Source: a virus
DNA: 64,000 bases
Virus record (IMG/VR): IMGVR_UViG_3300028558_000791
Location: 186,001 to 250,000 of that record
Strand: one strand, 5' to 3'
A program made the position numbers and the translations under genes. Below the pieces are notes generated by a model, which saw only the letters and a list, made by a program, of their open reading frames with translations, was not told where the DNA came from and searched no databases. Below, piece after piece: positions 1 through 9,083 of this stretch (the stretch's first letter is position 1; the number at the start of each line of letters is the position of its first letter).

Positions 1-954
1 CTAAACAGTTTCAACATCAAAGCTACCTGTCTCAGTATGCATCAGGTTGACAACTATGTCTATTATGACTTGAAGTTACACCCTCGCGCTAAGGTACGAG
101 AGATTCAGAAGTATGGTGATGAAATCTCCCTTGCACTGAAGAAGAGCAAGCCAAGTGTCAAGGTTCTCCACGAGCAAGGTGTCGTTCGTGTGGAGTTTGC
201 TTCTCCTCGTGAGAAGCCCCTCAAGCTGTTTGATTTGTTCACCAACGACGATGTTCCCAAAGGCGGCCTAGTTTGTTTACTTGGTCAGACGGTTGATGGT
301 AGTAAAGTGTGGACTGATCTGTTAGATAACCCTCACTGTCTGATTGCTGGAACTACTGGTTCTGGTAAGAGTACGCTGTTGCACAACATTATCGCTAACG
401 TATTCAACTATAACGATGCAGATTTGTATTTGGTTGATCCGAAGCGTATTGAGTTTGGTCAGTATCAAGGCGTGCGGAAAACTCAAGTGTATCATAACTA
501 TGATGACGTGGTAGAGTTGCTTGCTAACATGATTGATATCATGGAAGATAGGTACGAGAAGCTTCGAGCCGGCTGGAATCCCAAAGACTTGAAACCAATC
601 CTCATCATTATTGATGAGTTTGCGGATCTGGTCATGCAGGACAAGGGTGATATGTTTTTCGATAGACTCTGTCGCCTGGCACAGAAGTGCCGTGCAGCCA
701 GAATGAGTATCATTCTCTCTACACAGAGACCTTCGGTAAATGTTGTCAATGGCGCCATCAAGGCCAACTTCCCAGCCCGTATTGCTTGCAAAGTTGCAAG
801 TCATGTAGACTCTAAGGTAATCTTGGATGCAACTGGAGCGGAAAATTTGCTTGGGAAAGGTGATGCTCTTATGCGCGATAACTCTCGCAATATGGAACGT
901 TTCCAGGTGGCATATACGGACGCAACTGAAGTGTGTGAAGTTTTCGGAGCCTAA
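1..954 (+). CDS. FtsK/SpoIIIE-like DNA translocase ATPase (5' end outside window)
   Basis: The frame is open from base 1. The residues before the first ATG (base 37) still resemble the FtsK/SpoIIIE motor domain, so the gene starts upstream of the window. Seen: Walker A GTTGSGKST encoded at 349-375, Walker B LIIIDEFADLVM around 601-636, and the family stretch STQRPSVNVVNGAIKANF. There is no gamma (DNA-orienting) domain after the ATPase; the protein stops about 30 residues after the last motor motif. FtsK-family motors are hexameric and pump double-stranded DNA. In a phage the role could be DNA segregation, recombination intermediates or packaging, which is inference. The stop codon overlaps the next start (TAATG), suggesting translational coupling. 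Family call is firm; function is not. Confidence 0.88.
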   Translation, partial: LNSFNIKATCLSMHQVDNYVYYDLKLHPRAKVREIQKYGDEISLALKKSKPSVKVLHEQGVVRVEFASPREKPLKLFDLFTNDDVPKGGLVCLLGQTVDGSKVWTDLLDNPHCLIAGTTGSGKSTLLHNIIANVFNYNDADLYLVDPKRIEFGQYQGVRKTQVYHNYDDVVELLANMIDIMEDRYEKLRAGWNPKDLKPILIIIDEFADLVMQDKGDMFFDRLCRLAQKCRAARMSIILSTQRPSVNVVNGAIKANFPARIACKVASHVDSKVILDATGAENLLGKGDALMRDNSRNMERFQVAYTDATEVCEVFGA

Positions 955-2303
955 TGTTAGCTGTAAGTCCGATAAATCTAATGGACGTTGATTCCTTAGT
1001 AGAAGATTTTCTAAGGGAACGCGAACAAGGAATTGCCACATTACATCGTATCCATTTTAAGAATGGCAATCAGCTATCTCTGCGTGCTCTGATTGAAGAA
1101 TTAAAAGAAGAGCTGAAAACAGGTTGTGTGACTTTTATCAACAATGGTTCGCCTATTGATGAGATTAATGACTACCTGTTTTATATTGTCAACGCTTCAT
1201 GCAAGAAGCTAGCTACACCTGACCTACGACACAAGGCAGAGTATATTTGTCCAGGCTGCGTTTTTCTGGGCAAAGAGTATTCTGTGTTGTATTTCAATAA
1301 GATTCTGTTTTGCGATGAGTGCGAATCAGAACTGAAAGAGTCGACCGATCCTAAGAGGGTATATTTCTTTCGCACATTCTACCGCCACAACAAGAATGGA
1401 TATCGTTGCCCGGATTGTGAGAGATTTATCCCGCATCCAATAGATAATTCAGGAACGGTCTCTTGTCCGTTTTTCGATTGTTTCTTTTCTGGTTCCACAA
1501 ATGATTTGAGTAAGATGCATCATCCTACTTCCAAATCTAATCCAGAGAAGCTTATTCTCGATGCATCTCATGATGGATTTTCGTTGAAGGATAACATTCA
1601 GTCACATGACGTGGATGTCCATACTCAGATGGAAATTGCTGAAGACCTACAAGCCAAGATAAAGACAATCAAGGAGATCATCGAGACTCAGAGCAACAAT
1701 GCGGCTTACAGCAGCTCTAATGCAACCGTTAGGCACAAACAATGCGTTTATCAGGCTTTTGCTAATCTTCTAGAAAGAAATCCCGAGGAAATGTCGGCTT
1801 ACGTGCTTAACAGCACCGATAGTCATATGGGATTTCAGCATAAGATATTCCAGGAGTACGTTTCGTTGTTGGAGGCTTCCTTGCCATTTTTCGTGCTTAA
1901 AAATAGGAAGCCAATTAAGATAGATAACATACTGGACGAGCATCTCGGTATATTCGATGGTATATCCGTTTTCGAAGGCATCGTCAACACTAAGCTGGCG
2001 GTCAAGAACGAAACTAAAGAGTTTTACATTGGTGGTAGGAAAGCAGCCTATACTAAGCCGTACTACATTGGTAAGCTTCTGAATATCATTCAGCAAGATA
2101 CTAAGACTCCACTTATGCAGAATGTTAGGGAGTATAGTTTCTCTAAGATTCACATGTTTGATGTTAGACCAGGTACTCTGGTCACTGTGACACATCTTCG
2201 AGTGCCGCCTCATTATCAAATGGGTGGAATGGCCTATGTTAATAGGGTCCGTAAGAAGATTGTGGAAAGGGCGAGGCTACTGATTAATGAGCAGCAGAAA
2301 TGA
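954..2303 (+). CDS. Unrecognised protein with four cysteine pairs (zinc ribbons)
   Basis: 449 residues, not recognised as a named family. The N-terminal half holds cysteine pairs at about residues 99/102, 120/123, 152/155 and 171/176, consistent with two zinc ribbons. The second ribbon (CPDC then CPFFDC) resembles those in nucleic-acid-binding proteins. The C-terminal 200 residues are mixed alpha/beta without a motif I can name. It starts within the stop codon of the FtsK-like gene (TAATG), and its end overlaps the next gene by 17 bp, so it is translated as part of one operon. A DNA- or RNA-binding partner of the motor ATPase is possible but only inferred from position. Confidence 0.75.
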   Translation: MLAVSPINLMDVDSLVEDFLREREQGIATLHRIHFKNGNQLSLRALIEELKEELKTGCVTFINNGSPIDEINDYLFYIVNASCKKLATPDLRHKAEYICPGCVFLGKEYSVLYFNKILFCDECESELKESTDPKRVYFFRTFYRHNKNGYRCPDCERFIPHPIDNSGTVSCPFFDCFFSGSTNDLSKMHHPTSKSNPEKLILDASHDGFSLKDNIQSHDVDVHTQMEIAEDLQAKIKTIKEIIETQSNNAAYSSSNATVRHKQCVYQAFANLLERNPEEMSAYVLNSTDSHMGFQHKIFQEYVSLLEASLPFFVLKNRKPIKIDNILDEHLGIFDGISVFEGIVNTKLAVKNETKEFYIGGRKAAYTKPYYIGKLLNIIQQDTKTPLMQNVREYSFSKIHMFDVRPGTLVTVTHLRVPPHYQMGGMAYVNRVRKKIVERARLLINEQQK

Positions 2304-2778
2304 TTCACTTAATCGTGCAATGGCTTTAATTATGAATCCTAAACAAGAAGTTGTTAGAATCAATATTTCATCAACGTTTTTACAGCGAGCCCGTTGTTCA
2401 GAGTGTGGGAAAGGCCCAACTTTCTACTATGCGAGCATGCAACCTTTCAAATGGAAAGAAATCAAGCATTTCTTAATCTATTCCAAGTTCTCTAAAAGAT
2501 GGGTCAAGAGAATGGTAACCAATTGGTACCAGGATTTCTCTCCTCGCTACTTCCGTAAGTTAGGCGATTTTTCTTTCGCTTTAGAAGGAAAATCATACAA
2601 TCCAGTTTTGCATAATGCACATGGTGCTAATGTAAAGGATCGCGATAACGTAATAGAGTACGTGGGTTGTGATTGCGGGTCAACCGTTTGGGCTTTCAAT
2701 GATAAGTCAACGAAAAAGCGACCCGAGGTTATCAATCGAAAGGGCCGATATAAATACCCTCAGAAGTTTGTGTTTTGA
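2287..2778 (+). CDS. Hypothetical zinc-binding protein
   Basis: 163 residues with CSEC at residues 37-40 and a CDC pair near residue 128, together a plausible zinc site. The middle is rich in aromatic and basic residues, as in nucleic-acid-binding proteins. GAGG about 11 bases upstream supports the ATG at 2287, which overlaps the previous gene by 17 bp; an in-frame ATG at 2320 is an alternative. The last 47 bases overlap the end of a convergent gene on the - strand. No family recognised. Confidence 0.7.
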   Translation: MSSRNDSLNRAMALIMNPKQEVVRINISSTFLQRARCSECGKGPTFYYASMQPFKWKEIKHFLIYSKFSKRWVKRMVTNWYQDFSPRYFRKLGDFSFALEGKSYNPVLHNAHGANVKDRDNVIEYVGCDCGSTVWAFNDKSTKKRPEVINRKGRYKYPQKFVF

Positions 2779-3220
2779 GCTGAGGAAGGCGTTTACGAAC
2801 CTGCTCCTCAAGGGATAGGAAGTCGTCAGCTAGCTCTTCAAACAGTTTCCATTCACGATTGATTAATTTATAGCATGAGTAATAAGATAGCCTAGCTACT
2901 GTATCGTAATATTCTTTACTGGCATGATGAAGATGATTAGGCGCCAAAGTATTGGCGAAAAAAATCCAATCTCCTAAATTCTGGTAGGTCAAAAAATCTT
3001 GTTTATTGCGGGCTTGCGCGAACAGCAGAGTGACACTATCTTGTGATAGATCGAACTCGGCGCTCTTATATTTCCCGTAAATGCTCACGATGTAAGCTTT
3101 CGTATCTCGTTGGCAATGAAGATCGTTTAATAGTTCATCGAAAAAACTAGTAATGTTCTTGTGAAAGACATCCATAGGGTGATGCAAGAATATTGAAAGA
3201 CTTGGTAAAAATGAAGACAT
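2732..3220 (-). CDS. Hypothetical protein, opposite strand
   Basis: 162 residues, one of only three - strand genes in the window. The sequence looks like a real folded protein: regular helix pattern, many aromatic residues, and a charged C-terminal helix rich in Glu, Asp and Leu. It fills the only gap between the genes on either side, which supports it. Its start overlaps the first bases of topA divergently, and its end overlaps the upstream gene convergently by 47 bp. A second ATG at 3175 would avoid the topA overlap. No motif or family recognised. Confidence 0.6.
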   Translation of the reverse strand: MSSFLPSLSIFLHHPMDVFHKNITSFFDELLNDLHCQRDTKAYIVSIYGKYKSAEFDLSQDSVTLLFAQARNKQDFLTYQNLGDWIFFANTLAPNHLHHASKEYYDTVARLSYYSCYKLINREWKLFEELADDFLSLEEQVRKRLPQLKTQTSEGIYIGPFD

Positions 3221-5001
3221 TAGTTATTGTAGAATCTCCAGCTAAAGCTCAAAAGATTCAAGAGTATCTTGGCAAGGATTATGTGGTACTAGCTAGCAAG
3301 GGTCATATTACTGACCTGGCAAAGGGTGGCCGCTTTGGTCTAGGTGTAGATGTCGAAAACAACTTCCGTCCTCACTACATTCTGCAAGAAGATAAGGTTG
3401 ATACGCTTGATTTATTGCTCAAAGCTTCCAAGCAGTGTGACAACATCTTAGTGGCAAGCGACCCTGATCGTGAAGGCGAAGCTATCGCCTGGCATCTCCA
3501 GGAGCGTTTAAAAGATACTGGTTTACCTATCAAGCGAGTTGTTTTTAACGAAATCAAGAAGGATAAGATCAAGAAGGCAGTCGCCTCTCCTAGAGACGTA
3601 GATATCAACTTGTTCCATTCTCAAGAGGCCCGACGTATTCTGGATAGGTTGGTAGGATTTATGGCCTCCCCATTCCTAATGAATACTATGGGTCCCAAAC
3701 TGTCGGCTGGCCGAGTTCAGTCTGTAGTTACTCGTATGGTCATTGACCGTGAACGAGAAATTGAGGTTTTCGTTCCAGAAGAGTTCTGGACTATTCAGGT
3801 TATGCTGTCCAACGGAAAAACAGAGTTCGCTACCAAGTTTGTTGGCCGTCCAACCAATGACAAAGATGCTCAGGCCGCAAAGGCGCTGCTCAATGTAAAC
3901 CCATACATTGTTTCAGAGGTCTCGGCGGAAGAAGAGGCTAAGTACCCTCAGCCGCCTCTGGTAACTTCTACGCTTCAGCGAATCATGTCTAAAGATCACG
4001 GCTTCAGTGCTGACCGTACCATGAAAGCTGCGCAGTCTCTTTACGAGAATGGTTACTGTACTTACATCAGAACTGACTCTGTTCGAGTTGGCGATGAAGC
4101 CTTGGAAGATGTCCGTAACTTCATTAAGGATAAGAAGTATGCTTTGCCAAAGAAGGCTTATGCTTACAAGAATAAGGATGCATCACAGGACGCCCACGAG
4201 TGCATCCGTCCATCCGATTTGACGCTAGAGCCAAACAACAATTATGCTATGGTTGACCCAGACGAGAAGCTTGTCTATGAAGTCATTTGGAAGCAGTTCA
4301 TTGCTAGCCAGATGATGCCAGCCATCTACAACACATTGAAGGTGACTGCTCATGTCAAAGGCAACAAAGCTGCTGAAGTTCGCGCAGCGGGTAAGGCTCT
4401 TAAAGACAGTGGCTTCTTGGACATTCTTGAAGTTTCTGATAATAGCAAAATTGAAATCCCGCTCCTCGCTGTCGGAGATAGTCTTAGCCTATCAAGTAAA
4501 ATCCCTGTCAGACTGGAGAAAAAATCGACTCAACCACCTGCTAGATATTCTGAAGATAAGCTAATCAAAGAATTAGTTGCCAAGAATATTGGGCGTCCTG
4601 CAACCTATGCAGACCTTCTCAGTAAGATTACGAATCGTAACTATGTAGAGAAGAAGGGTAGCGTATTCCACGCCACTGATTTGGGCAAGAAGATTACTGA
4701 CGAACTACAGAAGTTCTTCACGTTTATGGACTACAACTACACCGCCAAAATGGAACAACAGCTCGATGAAGTGGAAAGTGGTAAAGTTGATCATATCGAT
4801 ATGCTGAAAAAGTTTTATCCAGATTTCAAAAAGGAATTAGATCGGGCATATCTAGGACATGGTGCGACCATGTGTCCGAAGTGCGGAAGCCCGATGTCAG
4901 TTCGCAAAACTAAGACGGGACAGTTTTTAGGATGCTCAGGATATCCAAAGTGTAGACATACTGTGAATATTGCTTCCCCAGCATCTGCAAATGTTGCTTA
5001 A
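3211..5001 (+). CDS. topA: DNA topoisomerase I (type IA)
   Basis: 596 residues. Relaxes negatively supercoiled DNA by nicking one strand through a tyrosine. Seen: N-terminal TOPRIM domain starting VESPAKAQKIQEYLG, its acidic motif SDPDREGEAIAWHL, the LSAGRVQSV motif, and the catalytic loop YIRTDS with Tyr285. The DAHECIRPSD motif follows. The C-terminus carries one zinc finger (CPKCGSPM then CSGYPKCR), fewer than most cellular enzymes. I chose the ATG at 3211; a TTG at 3193 would add six residues that do not match the family. The enzyme would manage supercoiling during phage replication or transcription. Family call is very firm. Confidence 0.96.
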   Translation: MKTLVIVESPAKAQKIQEYLGKDYVVLASKGHITDLAKGGRFGLGVDVENNFRPHYILQEDKVDTLDLLLKASKQCDNILVASDPDREGEAIAWHLQERLKDTGLPIKRVVFNEIKKDKIKKAVASPRDVDINLFHSQEARRILDRLVGFMASPFLMNTMGPKLSAGRVQSVVTRMVIDREREIEVFVPEEFWTIQVMLSNGKTEFATKFVGRPTNDKDAQAAKALLNVNPYIVSEVSAEEEAKYPQPPLVTSTLQRIMSKDHGFSADRTMKAAQSLYENGYCTYIRTDSVRVGDEALEDVRNFIKDKKYALPKKAYAYKNKDASQDAHECIRPSDLTLEPNNNYAMVDPDEKLVYEVIWKQFIASQMMPAIYNTLKVTAHVKGNKAAEVRAAGKALKDSGFLDILEVSDNSKIEIPLLAVGDSLSLSSKIPVRLEKKSTQPPARYSEDKLIKELVAKNIGRPATYADLLSKITNRNYVEKKGSVFHATDLGKKITDELQKFFTFMDYNYTAKMEQQLDEVESGKVDHIDMLKKFYPDFKKELDRAYLGHGATMCPKCGSPMSVRKTKTGQFLGCSGYPKCRHTVNIASPASANVA

Positions 5002-5024
5002 TGAAAGAACGAGTACATTGATAC

Positions 5025-6338
5025 ATGACCACAGATAAAGTAGAGTATTTGACTCCAGAAATTCTGGAGCAACAGGAGCACCTTTCGCCAGAAAGATTAG
5101 CGAAACTCGCTCCAACCTATAGGGTTTCTCCTTCGGATAACTGGGAACGACCGCAGGCCAACTTCATCGATTTGATGAATTGGACCCAGCAGATGTTTAG
5201 TCCGGCTCTAAAAGATCAGCAACATTTAGAGAAGTTTGTACATAACCGCATCATCATTGACGGTCAGTTTCTTCAGTTTGCTGAAGAGTCTGGCGTTACT
5301 GTTGAGTGTTTGTACAAGGACTCTAGCATCTCCTGGACGACCGATCATGATTTCGAGAAGTTTTTTGTCCAAGGTGTATTTTACATTAAGGCCAAAGGAT
5401 TGGAATTTTTGCATGCCGCCTTGTTCCATAAAGGGAATCAGCAGGAAGACGAAATCAGTTTCTTCATAGTTGTTTCTCAGAAGAACTATGAGGCTTACGT
5501 TAAACTGCGTAATCAATTTGATGATTGGGTTCAGGAACGTGACCGTAGCAATCTGAACATCCGCGTTATTGAGGGAGATGATATCCCTTACACTAAGGAT
5601 CATTCTTGGGAAGATTTGTTCTTACCCGAGTCCATCAAAAACGAAGTGCGTGGTTTGGTTGAGAACTTCTTGGCCTCTAAGGACTTCTATTTGGAAAATA
5701 AGATTCCTTGGAAGCGTGGTATCTTGCTGTATGGTAAGCCAGGTAACGGAAAGACCTCCATTATTCGTACTATCATTGCGCAATACAATTTCAAACCCGT
5801 AACCATTGTAGCAGGAGCTAATGATGAGGCGGTGCGTGAAGCATTTTCTTATGCGGAGGAACAAAGTCCTTCGTTGCTTTACTTTGAAGACTTAGACTCG
5901 TTACTTGAGAAGAGTGTAGATATCTCTTCGTTCCTTAACTTGATGGACGGCATCTCAGCGAAAAACGGTTTGCTGGTTATTGCAACTGCAAACGAAGTTA
6001 AAAAACTGAAGACTAACATTACTGATAGACCTTCACGATTTGATAGAAAATTCGAGATTCCTCTCCCAAACGCAGAAATGGCTTATATATATCTAAAGAG
6101 ATGGTTTGGAACTCTTCTTACTGCCAAGCAGTGTAGAGACCTAGCCAAGTATGCAGCCAAGTACGAGTTTTCTTATGCTTACTTAAAAGAATTGTATATC
6201 TCTGCTATGTTCGAAGCCCTAGCGCATAATCGCAAAAAGCCAACTAACAATGATGTACAGAGTGCCCTTAACCGCCTAGTCAAGGACAAAAATCTATTGA
6301 ATGGCGGAGCCGTGAATATCGATAAATACTTTCAGTAA
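5025..6338 (+). CDS. BCS1-type AAA+ ATPase
   Basis: 437 residues. N-terminal domain of about 190 residues, then an AAA+ module: the lead-in WKRGILLYGKPGNGKTS with Walker A at about residues 237-244, Walker B LLYFEDLDSL, a sensor 1 strand VIATANE, and the arginine-bearing DRPSRFDRKFEIPLP. The region just before Walker A matches the BCS1/AAA layout (a loaded helix followed by a short W-R-G lead-in). These ATPases remodel or unfold proteins. No protease or membrane segment is fused to it. A partnership with the stand-alone M41 peptidase at 21.2 kb is a speculative idea. The start follows the topA stop by 23 bp. Confidence 0.85.
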   Translation: MTTDKVEYLTPEILEQQEHLSPERLAKLAPTYRVSPSDNWERPQANFIDLMNWTQQMFSPALKDQQHLEKFVHNRIIIDGQFLQFAEESGVTVECLYKDSSISWTTDHDFEKFFVQGVFYIKAKGLEFLHAALFHKGNQQEDEISFFIVVSQKNYEAYVKLRNQFDDWVQERDRSNLNIRVIEGDDIPYTKDHSWEDLFLPESIKNEVRGLVENFLASKDFYLENKIPWKRGILLYGKPGNGKTSIIRTIIAQYNFKPVTIVAGANDEAVREAFSYAEEQSPSLLYFEDLDSLLEKSVDISSFLNLMDGISAKNGLLVIATANEVKKLKTNITDRPSRFDRKFEIPLPNAEMAYIYLKRWFGTLLTAKQCRDLAKYAAKYEFSYAYLKELYISAMFEALAHNRKKPTNNDVQSALNRLVKDKNLLNGGAVNIDKYFQ

Positions 6339-6358
6339 AGGTTAAAAGTGTTTTCTAG

Positions 6359-6730
6359 ATGAAAGATCAGAATAGACGAAGTAAGAGGAACTACAAAAAG
6401 GCACCGAAGGGAGGTGAAACGCAGCCAGTCGTCGTCAACGACAAATTCGCACATATTGAAGCAGTGCAAGCCCAACCCCTCGAAGTTAAAGTGTATGGGA
6501 ACAATTTCGATAAAGCTCTTAGAGCTTTTCGAGCCTTAGTGCAGAAAGAAAGGGTTCTTTCGTCATATAAGGAAAAGCAGTCGTACGAGAAACCGTCCGA
6601 TAAACGTAGGAGAAAGCGCAACGAATCCGTAAGGAAACAACTTGAACTCTGTAGCAAAGGTGACTGTAGACATACAGAACACGCCAAGAATCGCAAAGAG
6701 CGCAAGTTTAAGCGTAACTCCTCAGAATAA
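6359..6730 (+). CDS. Small highly basic hypothetical protein
   Basis: 123 residues, dominated by Lys and Arg along its whole length, including the KRRRKRNES segment. One cluster near the C-terminus (CSKGDCRH...H) could bind a metal ion. The composition suggests binding to nucleic acid or packing against DNA, but no family is recognised. It sits between the AAA ATPase and the next gene with gaps of 20 and 12 bp, so it is co-transcribed. The spacer before ATG 6359 has no clear ribosome-binding site. Confidence 0.65.
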   Translation: MKDQNRRSKRNYKKAPKGGETQPVVVNDKFAHIEAVQAQPLEVKVYGNNFDKALRAFRALVQKERVLSSYKEKQSYEKPSDKRRRKRNESVRKQLELCSKGDCRHTEHAKNRKERKFKRNSSE

Positions 6731-6742
6731 TCTGGGAACAAC

Positions 6743-7459
6743 ATGTCTGATACCGATGGAAAAGTAAAACTTATCAAGAATCCTGAAAGAAGTAAACCTG
6801 CGTCATACAAACCGTATGTACCGCAATATCAGGTTCATGGTAAAGAACCCCAAGAGTATCAAGGTGGTGCAGTGGTGCCTGGTGCTACAATTGCCAGGCC
6901 CACTCAACTACCCTCTGATAATCCAAGGGCGAGAAGAGTGCCAGTGCGTCAGCCATATGCTGAACCTACCTCTTCTCCCATCGGTAGAGGACCCGTTCCA
7001 AATGTAGGTAATAATATGGAACATACGTGGTCTAGTGTAGATGGTGAGATTGTAGATGATTTGACTGGTGGGGAACTTGATCCTAACCAAGAGATGGTTG
7101 ATAATAATGACTATGTTAGTGAATCAGCTTTTGGATTCAGAAATGGACCAACTGCCGCTGACATTCGTCCTGAATATCAAGCTTTTCCGCCAAAGGCTAT
7201 TGAACAAGAAGTTCAAGCCAAGCATATTCCAGTTGATCCAGAAGACTTATTACCAGTATTAGCGGATTTAGAGGCTGATGCTTATCTTCTAATTGTAGCA
7301 GGAACTCCAGTTTGTTCTGGTCCCAAAGAAGAGATTGAAGACCAGGCTATGGCATTAGTATCTGGCGAACATGAGATGTGTGACGGAAATCCTGTCTCAG
7401 TCGATGATATAATTATTCTTAAGAGAGTCAAGGTAAAGATTGGTCTTTTCTTAGAATAA
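6743..7459 (+). CDS. Hypothetical protein with disordered N-terminal half
   Basis: 238 residues. The first ~110 residues are rich in Pro, Gly, Arg and Gln and look disordered. The last ~75 residues form a compact alpha/beta-looking domain (from PVDPEDLLPVLADLEADAYL onward) ending in a strand-rich VKVKIGLFLE. No family is recognised. The next gene starts 7 bp downstream and is also partly Pro-rich, so the two may act together, perhaps as virion or scaffold components; this is a guess from composition. Confidence 0.7.
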   Translation: MSDTDGKVKLIKNPERSKPASYKPYVPQYQVHGKEPQEYQGGAVVPGATIARPTQLPSDNPRARRVPVRQPYAEPTSSPIGRGPVPNVGNNMEHTWSSVDGEIVDDLTGGELDPNQEMVDNNDYVSESAFGFRNGPTAADIRPEYQAFPPKAIEQEVQAKHIPVDPEDLLPVLADLEADAYLLIVAGTPVCSGPKEEIEDQAMALVSGEHEMCDGNPVSVDDIIILKRVKVKIGLFLE

Positions 7460-7466
7460 AGGTACC

Positions 7467-8354
7467 ATGGGACAAGAGCCAAGAAAAGCTACAGATGTAT
7501 TGTTAGATTTAGAATCTAAAGTAACAGAATTACTAGGAATAATTCGTGCTCAGGATTTGAATATTAAGGTATTATCCAATAAATTAAATGATGTAATTGG
7601 ACGATTGGATAAGCAACCAGCCGGCCCACCAAAGATTGTAGTGGAGACAGTACAAGCGCCCCCAAGGGCAAATATTGTTCCATCGACATTCGACCAAATT
7701 CCGGCTGGTGATCCGACAAGGAACATTCCAGTAACGGCTGAATCTAAGCTTCCACAAGCTGGAGCACCACAAGGTTTCCGACGTTCTTCTAGACCGGAAA
7801 CTTATGCTGGTGACAATGCATACCTCCCTCGTCCTGAGCAAGAGATGAAGATGCCTGTCCAGCTTCCTAAGATGCCTCCAGCACGTCAAGACCCTAATGG
7901 GCCCCCTCCAGGTCGCGGGCCTTCTGATGCAGATGCTATGGTGCCACAAGAGGCAATGGAGAATCCAAGAAATAATAAGAGGGGCGTAATGGCTCCTCCT
8001 AATCCACGAGGAGCGCCAGTTGCACAACAACCACAAGCGCCGCCAATGGATGAAGAACATCAACAGCAAGCTGCACATGGACAAATTCCAGTTATGCAGC
8101 GATGTGTGGATAAGAATGGCAAATCCCTTTTCTTAGCGCCCGTTGAAATCGTTGACCTGTCAACCGGACAATCAGTTTTCAAAACAAGAACAAATGGAAC
8201 TGGTAAATGGATGGCGTCCCTTGGTATAGGAGGTTATCGAGTAACGATCACTAAGCAAGCTTCTATGAACAAGGAGAAGCTTGAAGCGGTACAAGACATT
8301 CAAGTGGACGGCACCCAATCGCCACTCGAATTACCGATGATGATCATCAAGTAA
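7467..8354 (+). CDS. Coiled-coil/Pro-rich protein with carboxypeptidase-regulatory-like beta domain
   Basis: 295 residues in three parts. An N-terminal helix (about residues 5-50) has heptad-like Leu/Ile/Val spacing suited to a coiled coil. A Pro/Gly/Arg-rich linker follows (about 50-205). The C-terminal domain resembles the carboxypeptidase regulatory-like (transthyretin-type) beta sandwich, with NGKSLFLAPVEIVDLSTGQ, a turn NGTGKWMASL and GGYRVTITK. Such domains are common in surface and structural proteins. A virion decoration or fibre role is inferred. AAAGG precedes the ATG. Confidence 0.68.
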   Translation: MGQEPRKATDVLLDLESKVTELLGIIRAQDLNIKVLSNKLNDVIGRLDKQPAGPPKIVVETVQAPPRANIVPSTFDQIPAGDPTRNIPVTAESKLPQAGAPQGFRRSSRPETYAGDNAYLPRPEQEMKMPVQLPKMPPARQDPNGPPPGRGPSDADAMVPQEAMENPRNNKRGVMAPPNPRGAPVAQQPQAPPMDEEHQQQAAHGQIPVMQRCVDKNGKSLFLAPVEIVDLSTGQSVFKTRTNGTGKWMASLGIGGYRVTITKQASMNKEKLEAVQDIQVDGTQSPLELPMMIIK

Positions 8355-8367
8355 TTGCGAGGCCCTA

Positions 8368-9066
8368 ATGGGTAAAAAGTATTCTGTAATTGTGGCTGAT
8401 CCGCCATGGCCGTTCAAGGATTCTCTTAAAATGTCCAATGTCAAGCGTGGCGCCCTGGCCAACTACGACACCATGACAATGCAACAAATTCGCGAGATGC
8501 CCGTAGCGGAGGCTTGCAATCCTGACGGAGCAGTCTTATGTTTATGGGTGCCGGGCTCTTTGCTACAAGACGGCCTCAACACCATGAAAGCTTGGGGCTT
8601 CGATCATAAGCAGACCTATGTATGGGTCAAAATCAAGAAGCATAGATTCAAGAGGTTTTCTGCTTGGATCAAAAAGAGTATATTGAAACATAAGCAAATA
8701 TCTTATGATAAGTTTGCTTATGATAGAGCCATCAAAGCAATTCTAGATTCATTGCCAAATGTTGATTTAGCAGATGAACTAGCTTTCTTTATGGGCCGCC
8801 TTTTTAGACAGACTCACGAAATTTGTTTGGTTGGAACTCGCGGTAAGATACTAAAGCAATTAGAAAACAAATCACAACGTTCTGTTAGTTTTGCTGAGAA
8901 CCTAAAACACTCAGCTAAACCAGAAGACCTACAAGACTCTTTGGAAGCTATGTTTCCAAAAGCTCGGAAACTAGAATTGTTCGCCAGGAGACTCCGCTCG
9001 GGTTGGACTTGTCTAGGTAACGAGATTGATGGTAAGGACATCTATGATGCTCTTGCCGAACTGTAA
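8368..9066 (+). CDS. MT-A70 family N6-adenine DNA methyltransferase
   Basis: 232 residues. Seen: the catalytic DPPW at residues 11-14 right after the first strand, a long variable middle (about residues 90-150), then the C-terminal family blocks GRLFRQTHEICLVGTRGK, the HSAKPEDL region and LELFARRLRSGWTCLGNE. Members transfer a methyl group from S-adenosylmethionine to adenine N6. In phages this usually protects against host restriction or marks phage DNA. No cognate restriction gene lies next to it; the HNH nuclease just downstream is of a different type. Target sequence cannot be read from the protein. Confidence 0.9.
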   Translation: MGKKYSVIVADPPWPFKDSLKMSNVKRGALANYDTMTMQQIREMPVAEACNPDGAVLCLWVPGSLLQDGLNTMKAWGFDHKQTYVWVKIKKHRFKRFSAWIKKSILKHKQISYDKFAYDRAIKAILDSLPNVDLADELAFFMGRLFRQTHEICLVGTRGKILKQLENKSQRSVSFAENLKHSAKPEDLQDSLEAMFPKARKLELFARRLRSGWTCLGNEIDGKDIYDALAEL

Positions 9067-9083
9067 CGGAGAATAGAAACATC

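Noticed and set aside
322-1041. Long - strand frame opposite the FtsK-like gene
   Set aside because: It lies against a well-conserved gene and its product looks like no protein family; a shadow frame.
1770-2219. - strand frame of 149 residues
   Set aside because: No ribosome-binding site and it lies inside a + strand gene with coding-type sequence.
2516-2532. Near-palindrome around CCAATTGG
   Set aside because: Inside a gene, imperfect, and no binding protein suggested.
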